DNA of 52,037 nucleotides from Cloacibacterium sp046296655 (GTDB lineage Bacteria > Bacteroidota > Bacteroidia > Flavobacteriales > Weeksellaceae). The position numbers and the translations under genes are program-made. Location of the stretch: positions 1 through 52,037 of the forward strand of contig JBKBLE010000017.1 in assembly GCA_046296655.1 (NCBI GenBank), given 5' to 3'. Shown one piece after another: positions 1 to 7,123 of the stretch (its first letter is position 1; every line of letters starts with the position of its first letter). Under the pieces are notes generated by a model. It saw only the letters and a list, made by a program, of their open reading frames with translations, was not told the DNA's origin and did no database searches.

Positions 1-72
1 AGCATACATTTATCATGTTTTGGAGATTTGTGATTAAAATCATATTATTATTAAACAATTCTTGAAATAAAA

Positions 73-98
73 AAGGCTCCAATAAAAATTGAAGCCTT
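73..98 (-). terminator. Rho-independent terminator of the CoA-disulfide reductase gene
   Basis: Stem with arms AAGGCTCCAAT and ATTGAAGCCTT (one mismatch) around an AAAA loop. Read on the minus strand it is followed by a T tract (CCTTTTTTATTTC) and lies just after the stop codon of the reductase gene. Confidence 0.75.
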
Positions 99-119
99 CT
101 TGTTAACAAAAAACTATTA

Positions 120-1760
120 CTATGATTGAACTTTTGACCAAAGATTATACCCTCCGTTTAAGTTCACGGCTCGGAAACCGTTATTTCTCATAATTCTATT
201 GGCTAAATAACCACGCAAACCAACTTGGCAATAAATCGCATACGTTTTATTCTTATCTAATTTTTCGAGATTTGCACGTAAATCATCTACGTTAATATTA
301 ATTGCTCCTTCAATTGCTCCTCCTGAAAATTCTTTGGAAGTTCTTACATCTAAAATTACTGCATCATTTTCTTTCACAAAATCCCAAAATTCATCATAGT
401 TCACCATTTCTAAATCTCCTTTCAAAATATTTTCCGCAACATAACCAGCAATATTTACAGGATCTTTCGCCGAGTTAAAAGGTGGAGCATAAGTAATTTC
501 AATTTCTGGCAAATCATAAACCGTAAGATTTCCTTTGATAGCCGTTGCGATTACATCAATTCTTTTATCAACTCCAGCTTCGCCAACAGCTTGAGCTCCG
601 AAAATTTTACCATTTTCATCGAAAATAACTTTTAGAACCATATTTTTTGCTCCAGGATAATAACCCGCGTGATGACCGCGAGTTACAATCGCCGTTTTAT
701 AAGGAATTCCGAATTTTTTCAAAGTTTTTTCATTCAAACCAGTGGAAGCCACAGAAAGTTCGAAAAATTTCAAAATTGATGAACCGAGACTTCCTGTATA
801 TTTGTATTGATTTCCTAAAACGATATTGTCAGCTACTATTCTACCTTGTCTATTCGCTGGCCAAGCTAAAGGAATCAACTCTTTTTTATTGTTGATGTAA
901 TGCGCCACTTCTATTGCGTCTCCCACTGCATAAATATCAGGATTGGAAGTTTGCATAAATTCGTTCACCAAAATTCCACGAGTTTCCCCGATTGCTAAAC
1001 CAGCTTCTACTGCTAATTTGGTTTCTGGTTTTACTCCAATAGCAAGAATTACAGCATTTGTTTCTACAGAAGTTCCATTGTTTAAGAATACTTCTATGGT
1101 TTCGCCTTTATCTTTGAATTTTTCTACACCAACATTTAATAATAGCTCCAGACCTTTTTGTTTTGCTTTTTCGTGAACGAAACTCGCAATATCAAAATCT
1201 ACAGGTGCCATTACTTGATTGCCGAGTTCTACCAATTTCACAGATTTCCCTGCTTCAATCAAATTTTCGGCAACTTCTAAACCAATGAAACCACCGCCAA
1301 CAACTACAAAATTCTGCGCATTTTTGGTTTTTGCCACAATTTTATCCATATCAGGAATATTTCTGAGCGTATAAATTTTATCAGAATCAATTCCTTCAAA
1401 AGGTGGTTTTATAGGTTCTGCACCTGGTGAAAGCAAGAGTTTGTCGTAAGATTCTGCATAAATTTCTTTGGATTGAAGATTCTTAACCGTCACTTTCTTT
1501 TCAGCAGTATTAATAGATAGAACTTCTGTAAAAACTCTTACATCTAAGTTGTATCTTTCTTTAAGAGATTCTGGTGTTTGTAATAAAAGAGCATCTCTCT
1601 TGTCAATCGTTCCGCTAATATGATAAGGCAAACCGCAATTCGCAAAACTTACATATTGTCCTTTTTCAAAAATTATGACTTCGTTTTCTTCTGAGAGTCT
1701 TCTCAATCTGGTTGCTGCTGTAGCGCCTCCTGCAACTCCTCCTACTATTAGTATTTTCAT
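120..1760 (-). CDS. CoA-disulfide reductase-like FAD/NAD(P) oxidoreductase fused to a rhodanese domain
   Basis: 546 aa, the usual length for the CoADR-RHD fusion. An N-terminal FAD Rossmann motif (VGGVAGG, about residues 6-12) is followed by the single redox cysteine Cys42 in SFANCGLPYH, the signature of CoA-disulfide reductases that use a Cys-SSCoA intermediate. A second dinucleotide motif (VVGGGFIG, near 153-160) binds NAD(P)H, then comes the dimerisation domain. From about residue 455 there is a rhodanese domain with active-site loop CQVGLRG (Cys511). The family reduces CoA disulfide, CoA persulfide or polysulfide; the fused rhodanese suggests persulfide handling in the cytosol. It is a single-gene unit with a terminator. 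A TAATTTTG box (plus positions 1820-1827) and a 14-bp dyad (1850-1863) lie upstream. The exact substrate (CoA disulfide, persulfide or polysulfide) cannot be told from sequence. Confidence 0.9.
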   Translation of the reverse strand: MKILIVGGVAGGATAATRLRRLSEENEVIIFEKGQYVSFANCGLPYHISGTIDKRDALLLQTPESLKERYNLDVRVFTEVLSINTAEKKVTVKNLQSKEIYAESYDKLLLSPGAEPIKPPFEGIDSDKIYTLRNIPDMDKIVAKTKNAQNFVVVGGGFIGLEVAENLIEAGKSVKLVELGNQVMAPVDFDIASFVHEKAKQKGLELLLNVGVEKFKDKGETIEVFLNNGTSVETNAVILAIGVKPETKLAVEAGLAIGETRGILVNEFMQTSNPDIYAVGDAIEVAHYINNKKELIPLAWPANRQGRIVADNIVLGNQYKYTGSLGSSILKFFELSVASTGLNEKTLKKFGIPYKTAIVTRGHHAGYYPGAKNMVLKVIFDENGKIFGAQAVGEAGVDKRIDVIATAIKGNLTVYDLPEIEITYAPPFNSAKDPVNIAGYVAENILKGDLEMVNYDEFWDFVKENDAVILDVRTSKEFSGGAIEGAININVDDLRANLEKLDKNKTYAIYCQVGLRGYLANRIMRNNGFRAVNLNGGYNLWSKVQS

Positions 1761-1819
1761 CTATAAATCTTTAATGGATTAAAAAACTTCATTTCTAAAG
1801 TGAAACAAAATTGATACTG

Positions 1820-1863
1820 CAAAATTAAGGTTGGTTTTCACCAATTTCGGTAACAGATGTTAC
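1820..1863 (-). promoter_or_regulatory. Promoter of the CoA-disulfide reductase gene with Crp/Fnr-like operator
   Basis: On the minus strand TAATTTTG (plus 1820-1827) matches the Bacteroidota -7 box TAnnTTTG, about 60 bp before the start codon. Upstream lies the perfect dyad GTAACAGATGTTAC (1850-1863), centred about 43 bp before the expected transcription start. This is the class II activator position for Crp/Fnr proteins. A second inverted repeat, TTGGT-TTTC-ACCAA (1831-1844), lies between them. The promoter is inferred from consensus only. Confidence 0.45.
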
Positions 1864-2036
1864 AATGAAGACGTGATTTTTGTCAAAAACAAAAATTATT
1901 AAAATTTACACTTGAAATTTTTGTGCCTGATTATTAATAACTTAAATAAATTAATTAAAAATATTCACTACTTTGTATTACATAATACTAATTTTTATAT
2001 ATATCTTTGCATAAGAAAATCACAAAAATCATTAAA

Positions 2037-2315
2037 ATGAAAACTTATCAACAAAATGAAAACCAATATTACACTGGTTGCAGAGCAAAACTAACTCGCG
2101 ATGGAGACAATAGAAGAATCGCTGGGGTTTGTTCAGGACTTGGAAGATATTTCGGGATAGATGTCTCTTTAGTAAGAGTTGCATGGTTCTTACTGGCATT
2201 CTTCGGAATATTTTCGGCGGGAATTTCTACGTTTATGGTCGTATTCGTCTATTTTTTACTTTGGTTACTTTTACCAAAAACGAGAACGAAACACTACTTC
2301 GAAGAAAGAAAATAG
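2037..2315 (+). CDS. Small PspC-domain membrane protein
   Basis: The open frame extends to 2007, but ATG at 2037 gives a 92-residue protein starting MKTYQQNENQ and is preferred because a TATCTTTG -7 box (2002-2009) lies directly upstream, so an earlier start would be outside the transcript. After a polar N-terminus comes a PspC domain: RRIAGVCSGLGRYFGIDVS, then a long hydrophobic segment ending in LLWLLLPK. PspC proteins in Gammaproteobacteria sense envelope stress; in Bacteroidota their role is not established. It precedes a PadR regulator and a second, larger PspC protein carrying nearly the same motif, suggesting one functional locus. There are 128 bp and a separate promoter before padR, so it may be transcribed independently. 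Confidence 0.85.
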   Translation: MKTYQQNENQYYTGCRAKLTRDGDNRRIAGVCSGLGRYFGIDVSLVRVAWFLLAFFGIFSAGISTFMVVFVYFLLWLLLPKTRTKHYFEERK

Positions 2316-2345
2316 TAATATATTTTTTTGCATTACTACTTTGCA

Positions 2346-2375
2346 TTGCATATTACTAAAAAATACCTATTTTTG
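2346..2375 (+). promoter_or_regulatory. Promoter of the padR-pspC operon
   Basis: TTG (2346-2348), 19 nt, then TATTTTTG (2368-2375): this fits the Bacteroidota consensus TTTG-N19-TAnnTTTG. Transcription would start near 2382, leaving a leader of about 60 nt before the padR ATG at 2444. Confidence 0.5.
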
Positions 2376-2443
2376 TTCAACAGAAAAAAATTCGTAAAAT
2401 GAATGTTATAACAAATTATTAAAACCACTAATAACTAAAAAAC

Positions 2444-2773
2444 ATGAACACAGAAAATACCAAAGCGCAAATGCGAAAAGGAATTCTAGAGTTCTGTATT
2501 TTGAGCCTTATCAATAATAAAGAAATGTATGTTTCTGATTTAATAAACGAACTCAAAAAAGGAAAGCTAGATGTAGTAGAAGGAACTCTTTATCCGCTAC
2601 TTACAAGATTGAAAAATGGAGAATTTCTTGCTTACAGATGGGAAGAATCTACCAGTGGACCGCCAAGAAAATACTACCAAATCACTGAAAAAGGAAAAAC
2701 CTTTTTAGCAGAATTACAAAATACTTGGAATGAATTAACAGAATCTGTAAACCAAATCACCAAAACATCATAA
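2444..2773 (+). CDS. PadR family transcriptional regulator
   Basis: 109 aa, the length of a minimal PadR-like winged-helix protein. The sequence runs MRKGILEFCILSLI, then a DNA-binding helix-turn-helix, then the family signature EGTLYPLLTRL and the wing ending GPPRKYYQITEKG (about residues 66-88). PadR proteins bind DNA as dimers and are usually repressors that respond to small molecules or control envelope and resistance genes. It sits 10 bp upstream of a large PspC membrane protein gene, the common Bacteroidota padR-pspC pair, so it probably controls its own operon. No ligand domain is present. Confidence 0.9.
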   Translation: MNTENTKAQMRKGILEFCILSLINNKEMYVSDLINELKKGKLDVVEGTLYPLLTRLKNGEFLAYRWEESTSGPPRKYYQITEKGKTFLAELQNTWNELTESVNQITKTS

Positions 2774-2783
2774 AAACTAAACT

Positions 2784-4523
2784 ATGAACAAAACATTATC
2801 AATAGGACTTGCTGGTTTTTCTTTCGTAATAGAAGAACACGCATACATAAAACTGAGTGACTACCTCTCTGCACTGAGAAGTTCTCTAGAGGAATCAGAA
2901 GCAGACGAAATTATGCATGATATCGAAATTAGAATTGTAGAAATTCTAAAAGATAACATGGGAAAAAGAGAAGTGGTAAATGATGATGATATAGAAAAAG
3001 TAATTGCTCAAATTGGTAAACCAGAAGTGATAGAAGAGCAAGAAGAAGTTTATTTTTCTGATAAAACTGCCAATAAAAAATCAAGACCTTCATTTTCTTC
3101 GGCACAGCAAAAACAACTGTTCCGTGACCCAGAAAATATGAAATTAGCAGGTGTTTGCTCTGGTCTGGCTGCTTATTTCGGGATGGATGTAACTTGGATG
3201 AGAGTAATTTGGTTTGGTGTAGCATTTTTAGGATTGTTCACCGCTGGAATCTCTACCAGTCTTATCATTTTCTTATATATAGTTTTTTGGATTATCCTTC
3301 CAAAAGCAGAAACGGCAGCAGATTTTCTTAAAATGAAAGGTAAACCCTTGAATTTTGACAATTTAAAAGAAGAATCTAGCAATATCGTAAAATTTGCCAA
3401 TGAATCTACTGCAAAAGTAGGCGAAATGTACAATGAAGCTAAACCTGTAGTAACTTCGGCTGGTAGTGGATTACTAAACGTTTTAAGAGTTCTTTTCGGT
3501 GCTATTTTTGCTTTCTTAGCAATTGGTGCAATCGTATTGCTGTTTTTCGTTTTTGGTTTATTCGGAAATCCTGATTTTCCTGGTGTAAGTAAAATGAACT
3601 TCTTATTTGACGATGGCGGAATGAAATACATCCTTTCTTCACTCATTGTACTCGGAACATTATTCCCAGCAGTTCTTTTCAGCTTAATCAGCATCAAATT
3701 ATTATCTCCTAAAACTAAATTAAGAAACTTAGGATATGTATTGGGTGGTTTATTCTTAGCAATTGTGCTTTTAGGAACTTATTTCGGAGTAAACATGGCA
3801 AAAATAGATATGTCTTATAAAGGCGACAAAGAAGAAACCGAAAATATTTCTATCAATGTTAAGCCAACTGACAGCCTTATCATTGATAAAAAACAAGTAA
3901 ACATTCCAGCGAATTATACTGCTTATGATGATGATATTTTCTCTGACAAGAAAATGGTTTTCGAAGAAGATTATCCAAACGTAGAAGTCGTAAGAAATGC
4001 TAATATTACACAGCCTTACCTCATCATCAAAAAATATGCGGAAGGTTACAATAAACCTCTAGAACTTAATGTTCCTGTAGAAGTGGTAGGTAACAAAATT
4101 TTATTACCAAATTTCGTAAGCTATCCTTACCAATACAGATTCAGACATTACAGTGTAGATTATGAATTGGTGGTTCCGAAAGACATGAAAGTTGCAAAAG
4201 GAAACGAGCATATAAATGTAAACGGTGATCTAAATGCAGACGGAATAGATGATGACGATGAAAATAACAACAATGAAAATGGAGATATCGTTATCGAAAA
4301 AAATAAAATATACATCAACGGAACTACAATTGAATACGATTCTGAAAATGCTGACAGTGTAATTATCAACGGAAAAAAATATCCTAAAAAAGTTGCCGAC
4401 AGCATTCTAGAAAAAGACATCAAAAATATTAACAGTCTTAAAGATTTAGAAAATTTAAAAAACCTTAATATTTCAATTAAAGATGGAGATTCTAAAATAG
4501 AAATTAACACCAAAAATAAATAG
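2784..4523 (+). CDS. Large PspC-domain membrane protein
   Basis: 579 aa. The N-terminal 100 residues resemble the HAAS/DUF1700-type cytoplasmic helical module found beside PadR regulators (SDYLSALRSSLEESEADEI). A PspC domain follows at about 112-175 (KLAGVCSGLAAYFGMDVTW then a hydrophobic pair ending ILPK). Three further hydrophobic segments lie near 230-255, 280-305 and 315-340. The remaining 230 residues are polar and probably extracytoplasmic, with an acidic Asp/Asn-rich stretch near 485-500 (NADGIDDDDENNNNENG). It is likely co-transcribed with padR (10 bp gap). Function is inferred to be envelope stress sensing; no enzymatic motif is seen. Confidence 0.85.
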   Translation: MNKTLSIGLAGFSFVIEEHAYIKLSDYLSALRSSLEESEADEIMHDIEIRIVEILKDNMGKREVVNDDDIEKVIAQIGKPEVIEEQEEVYFSDKTANKKSRPSFSSAQQKQLFRDPENMKLAGVCSGLAAYFGMDVTWMRVIWFGVAFLGLFTAGISTSLIIFLYIVFWIILPKAETAADFLKMKGKPLNFDNLKEESSNIVKFANESTAKVGEMYNEAKPVVTSAGSGLLNVLRVLFGAIFAFLAIGAIVLLFFVFGLFGNPDFPGVSKMNFLFDDGGMKYILSSLIVLGTLFPAVLFSLISIKLLSPKTKLRNLGYVLGGLFLAIVLLGTYFGVNMAKIDMSYKGDKEETENISINVKPTDSLIIDKKQVNIPANYTAYDDDIFSDKKMVFEEDYPNVEVVRNANITQPYLIIKKYAEGYNKPLELNVPVEVVGNKILLPNFVSYPYQYRFRHYSVDYELVVPKDMKVAKGNEHINVNGDLNADGIDDDDENNNNENGDIVIEKNKIYINGTTIEYDSENADSVIINGKKYPKKVADSILEKDIKNINSLKDLENLKNLNISIKDGDSKIEINTKNK

Positions 4524-4583
4524 TTCTAGTTTAGTTGGGTTGCTGATGATAACAACAGAAACTTCCGCAACCCTACACTAGAA
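4524..4583 (+). repeat. Extended two-part hairpin downstream of the large pspC gene
   Basis: TTCTAGT (4524-4530) pairs with ACTAGAA (4577-4583), and GGGTTGC (4537-4543) with GCAACCC (4567-4573), separated by a small internal loop and capped by a 23-nt loop. No clean T tract follows, so this looks like a structured 3' end or processing hairpin rather than a standard terminator. Confidence 0.5.
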
Positions 4584-4665
4584 ACTAAGTAGCGAAGAGA
4601 AAGATGTTTTTCAAGATTTTATAAAATTTTAACATTTAAAATATTTTAAAATTAAAAATAATTAA

Positions 4666-4673
4666 TACCTTCG
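4666..4673 (+). promoter_or_regulatory. Candidate -7 box (TACCTTCG) for the small peptide unit
   Basis: TACCTTCG differs from TAnnTTTG at one position and lies about 48 bp before the candidate 20-codon ORF at 4721. No convincing -33 TTTG element is seen in the A/T-rich DNA upstream. Confidence 0.25.
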
Positions 4674-4720
4674 CTAAGTGAATGAAACTCAAATAAAACA
4701 AACAAAAAACACTTGAAATT

Positions 4721-4783
4721 ATGATACAATTTGTCTTAGAAATCGTGATGAAAATAATGGAGTTCATCAGCAGTCTATTTTAG
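4721..4783 (+). CDS. Candidate 20-residue amphipathic peptide
   Basis: ATG at 4721 opens a 20-codon frame ending TAG at 4783. The peptide begins MIQFVLEIVMKI and is almost entirely hydrophobic, with Glu7, Lys11 and Glu14 spaced to fall on one helical face, and ends in a short Ser/hydrophobic tail. It lies in a 343-bp gap with a possible -7 box before it and a hairpin-plus-T-tract terminator 33 bp after it, so the whole looks like a small stand-alone transcription unit. Peptides of this shape include type I toxins, phenol-soluble-modulin-like peptides and small membrane regulators. No family is recognised and an ORF this short could be chance. Confidence 0.3.
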   Translation: MIQFVLEIVMKIMEFISSLF

Positions 4784-4815
4784 AAAGATTATAATCTATA
4801 AAATAATTATATTTG

Positions 4816-4843
4816 CAAGTAACCTTTTTGCTAGGGTTACTTG
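4816..4843 (+). terminator. Hairpin with T tract before the acyltransferase gene
   Basis: Arms CAAGTAACC and GGTTACTTG (9 bp, perfect) around a 10-nt loop, followed by TTTTGTTTTTT. It can terminate the short unit at 4.7 kb; read as leader of the acyltransferase gene at 4867 it could instead act as an attenuator. Confidence 0.6.
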
Positions 4844-4866
4844 TTTTGTTTTTTAAAGAGAAAAAT

Positions 4867-5442
4867 ATGAAATTTATTAAGAAAATTATCGCAAAGTTTA
4901 TCCTTTGGGTTTTGGGTTGGAAGATTGTGTTAGAAGGTCCCGCAAGTAATTTAGACCGTTGCGTTCTGGTGGTAGCTCCACACACTGCTAATGATGAATA
5001 CATTCTAGGAAATCTAGCTTATTGGGTTCTGGATAAGAAACTAAAAATTATCATAAAAGATGCTCACACAAAGGCTTGGTATGGTTTTATCGTAAAAGCA
5101 TTGGGCGGAGTTGGAATCGATAGAAGCCAAAGAAATGACTTGGTAAATTTTGTAAAAAATGAATTTACTAAAGATGATTTCAGCTTAGTGATTACACCAG
5201 AAGGAACAAGAAGTTTTGTTAACAAATGGAGAAAAGGATTCTATTACATGGCAAAAGAATCAAACGTTCCTATCGTTCTTGCTGCTGGAGACTTTAAAAC
5301 CAAAACCATTTATTTAGGCAAAAAAATCTCTGCCGAAGACATTCAGACCAGAAGCTACGAAAGCATCATGGAAGAATTACAAGAATATTACAAAAAAATC
5401 ACTCCAAAATATCCAGAAAAGTGGAATCCAAAAATCTACTAA
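4867..5442 (+). CDS. 1-acyl-sn-glycerol-3-phosphate acyltransferase-like protein (PlsC family)
   Basis: The frame is open from 4813, but those first 18 codons run through the hairpin, so ATG at 4867 (191 aa) is the better start. A PlsC-type fold is indicated by the block VVAPHTANDEYILG (His39) and by the substrate loop TPEGTRS (about 110-116). Unusually, the catalytic HX4D box reads H-T-A-N-D-E: the position normally Asp is Glu44, with Asp43 next to it. The family transfers acyl chains to lysophosphatidate or related acceptors at the inner membrane; one N-terminal hydrophobic segment (about 7-20) would anchor it. It lies 18 bp before the thioesterase gene and is probably co-transcribed with the two genes downstream. 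Confidence 0.85.
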   Translation: MKFIKKIIAKFILWVLGWKIVLEGPASNLDRCVLVVAPHTANDEYILGNLAYWVLDKKLKIIIKDAHTKAWYGFIVKALGGVGIDRSQRNDLVNFVKNEFTKDDFSLVITPEGTRSFVNKWRKGFYYMAKESNVPIVLAAGDFKTKTIYLGKKISAEDIQTRSYESIMEELQEYYKKITPKYPEKWNPKIY

Positions 5443-5460
5443 TCTAAAAGTTGAATTTTT

Positions 5461-5889
5461 ATGATGACCAACGAAGAAAAATTAGCACAGCTCAACCTTT
5501 GGAATAAAAACACTTTAATGGAAACTTTAGAAATCGTTTTCACCGATTTAGGAGACGATTATTTGGTGGGAACTATGCCCGTAAACTCTAGAGTTCATCA
5601 GCCATTAGGCTTATTGCATGGTGGTGCTAACATTGCATTTGCTGAAAGTTTAGGCTCATGTCTTTCTAATATTTTGGTAGCTCACGAAGGAAAAGCTGCT
5701 GTAGGAACCAATATCAATTCTAATCACTTGAAAAGCAAAACCGAAGGAACCGTTACAGGAACGGCTAGAATGATTAGAAAAGGACAAACGCTCCATTTTC
5801 TGGAAATAGAAATAAAAGACGAAAACGGAAGTTTACTGTGTCATTCTACGATGACGAACATGGTGATTAACCGAAAAATAGAAAAGTAA
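5461..5889 (+). CDS. menI: Hotdog-fold acyl-CoA thioesterase, probable 1,4-dihydroxy-2-naphthoyl-CoA hydrolase
   Basis: 142 aa, single hotdog domain of the PaaI/YbgC-like type II family. Motif HQPLGLLHGGANIAFAE carries the conserved His53-Gly54-Gly55 and the probable catalytic Glu62. Two adjacent start codons (5461, 5464) are possible. Its stop codon overlaps the start of the isochorismate synthase gene by one base (TAATG), indicating translational coupling. That partner enters menaquinone biosynthesis, so hydrolysis of DHNA-CoA (MenI) is the most likely role, although the fold is shared by phenylacetate and other thioesterases; the symbol is inferred from context. Confidence 0.75.
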   Translation: MMTNEEKLAQLNLWNKNTLMETLEIVFTDLGDDYLVGTMPVNSRVHQPLGLLHGGANIAFAESLGSCLSNILVAHEGKAAVGTNINSNHLKSKTEGTVTGTARMIRKGQTLHFLEIEIKDENGSLLCHSTMTNMVINRKIEK

Positions 5890-6863
5890 TGAAAGCTATT
5901 TTCAGATTACCTTTTGAAGAAAAATTTATCTTAATACATCATCATGAAGCTGCAAAAAATGTAGCTTCTTTTTTTCCTTTCACCAATGGGAAAACCATCC
6001 ATTTAAAAGCAGAAAATCTAGAAGTTTGTACTTCAGAAGAACTCAAATCTTCTTTTTTTGAGGTAGAAAATTTTCCTGATATTAATGCTGAACTAAATAT
6101 TCCTCAGCATGAAGAATATCTACAAAAATTAGAAAAAGCGATTGAAATCATCAAGCAAAATAACTTGCCAAAACTGGTTATTTCTAGACCTATTGCTAAA
6201 GAAATTTCTTCTATCAATTTAGAAGAAACTTACCAATTACTCTGCAAAAAATATCCCAATACGCTTTGTTATCTGCTTATTTCTGATGAAGAAATTTGGA
6301 TCGGTGCAACACCAGAAATTTTAGGAAAATTCAATAAAAAAACACATGAGTTTTTCACCATGAGTTTGGCAGGAACCCTTCCCGTAGATGAAGAATGGAG
6401 CGAAAAAGAAATCGAAGAGCAGAAACCTGTAACCCATTATATTTCTGAAATTTTAAAAAAATATGTCACTCTGAGCGAAGTTAAAGAGTCTAAAACTTAC
6501 AATCATATTTCGGGGAATATTAAGCATCTCAGAACTGATTTCACTGCAAAAATTGATGATAATAGGCTTGAAGAATTAATTAAAGAACTCCACCCTACTC
6601 CTGCAATTTGTGGAATTCCGAAGGAATTTTGCAAAGAAAAAATTATAGAAATCGAACAATATAACCGTGAATTTTACGCAGGTTACATTAAAATAGAAAC
6701 CGATGAAGAAATTTATTACTTTGTGAATCTTAGATGTGCAAAAATTTACAAAAATCAAATAATCGCTTTTGCAGGTGGCGGAATTACGGCACTTTCTTCG
6801 CCAGAAAAAGAATGGCGAGAAACCGAACTGAAATCTCAAGCCATTCTTCATCATTTACAATAA
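5889..6863 (+). CDS. menF: Isochorismate synthase (chorismate-binding enzyme)
   Basis: 324 aa, shorter than E. coli MenF because the N-terminal region is reduced. The chorismate-binding domain is complete: KLVISRPIAKEI (about 98), IWIGATPEILG (about 138), the SLAGTLP block (near 160), HLRTDF (near 213), PTPAICGIPKE (near 237), REFYAGYI and the terminal FAGGGITALSSPEKEW. It converts chorismate to isochorismate, the first committed step of menaquinone synthesis; aminodeoxychorismate and anthranilate synthases share the fold, but the coupled thioesterase and the menC gene elsewhere in the window favour the menaquinone branch. The start overlaps the thioesterase stop by one base. A strong bidirectional terminator follows. 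Confidence 0.85.
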   Translation: MKAIFRLPFEEKFILIHHHEAAKNVASFFPFTNGKTIHLKAENLEVCTSEELKSSFFEVENFPDINAELNIPQHEEYLQKLEKAIEIIKQNNLPKLVISRPIAKEISSINLEETYQLLCKKYPNTLCYLLISDEEIWIGATPEILGKFNKKTHEFFTMSLAGTLPVDEEWSEKEIEEQKPVTHYISEILKKYVTLSEVKESKTYNHISGNIKHLRTDFTAKIDDNRLEELIKELHPTPAICGIPKEFCKEKIIEIEQYNREFYAGYIKIETDEEIYYFVNLRCAKIYKNQIIAFAGGGITALSSPEKEWRETELKSQAILHHLQ

Positions 6864-6866
6864 AAA

Positions 6867-6888
6867 AATCCGCTTCTAGAAGCGGATT
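6867..6888. terminator. Bidirectional terminator between menF and the small membrane protein gene
   Basis: Perfect palindrome built on AATCCGCTTC/GAAGCGGATT, flanked by A run on the left and T run on the right, between convergent genes. Confidence 0.85.
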
Positions 6889-6892
6889 TTTA

Positions 6893-7090
6893 TTAACTAT
6901 TTTTCTGTGAAAGTTTTTTCCAAGTATTCATAACCAGAGTAACTAAAATTCCTATAATAGATGCAACTATAGAGAATAAGAATTTATTGTTTTCTGAATG
7001 CATAAAACCTAAATTCCAGTCGATTGCATAAAAATTAACTCCTAAAAATATAATAAAAAGCACTAAAAAAACTTTGTAAAACGTTGTCAT
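6893..7090 (-). CDS. Small two-helix membrane protein, unknown function
   Basis: 65 aa. Two hydrophobic segments, about residues 5-23 and 38-57, are joined by a polar loop (DWNLGFMHSENNKF), and the C-terminus is basic (WKKLSQKNS), so both ends are probably cytoplasmic. No family recognised with confidence; it resembles the short uncharacterised membrane proteins common in Flavobacteriia. It lies 33 bp downstream of marC on the same strand and may be part of that transcript. The bidirectional terminator begins 5 bp after its stop. Confidence 0.6.
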   Translation of the reverse strand: MTTFYKVFLVLFIIFLGVNFYAIDWNLGFMHSENNKFLFSIVASIIGILVTLVMNTWKKLSQKNS

Positions 7091-7123
7091 TGGTATGAGA
7101 TTTATGATTTAATATTGATAATT

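Noticed and set aside
3173..3697. 174-codon minus-strand ORF opposite the large pspC gene
   Set aside because: Antisense shadow of a well-supported membrane protein; no family features and no start context.
4808..4815. TATATTTG, an exact -7 consensus before the acyltransferase gene
   Set aside because: Transcription would start inside the 4816-4843 hairpin and no -33 element is at the right distance; recorded here but not called.
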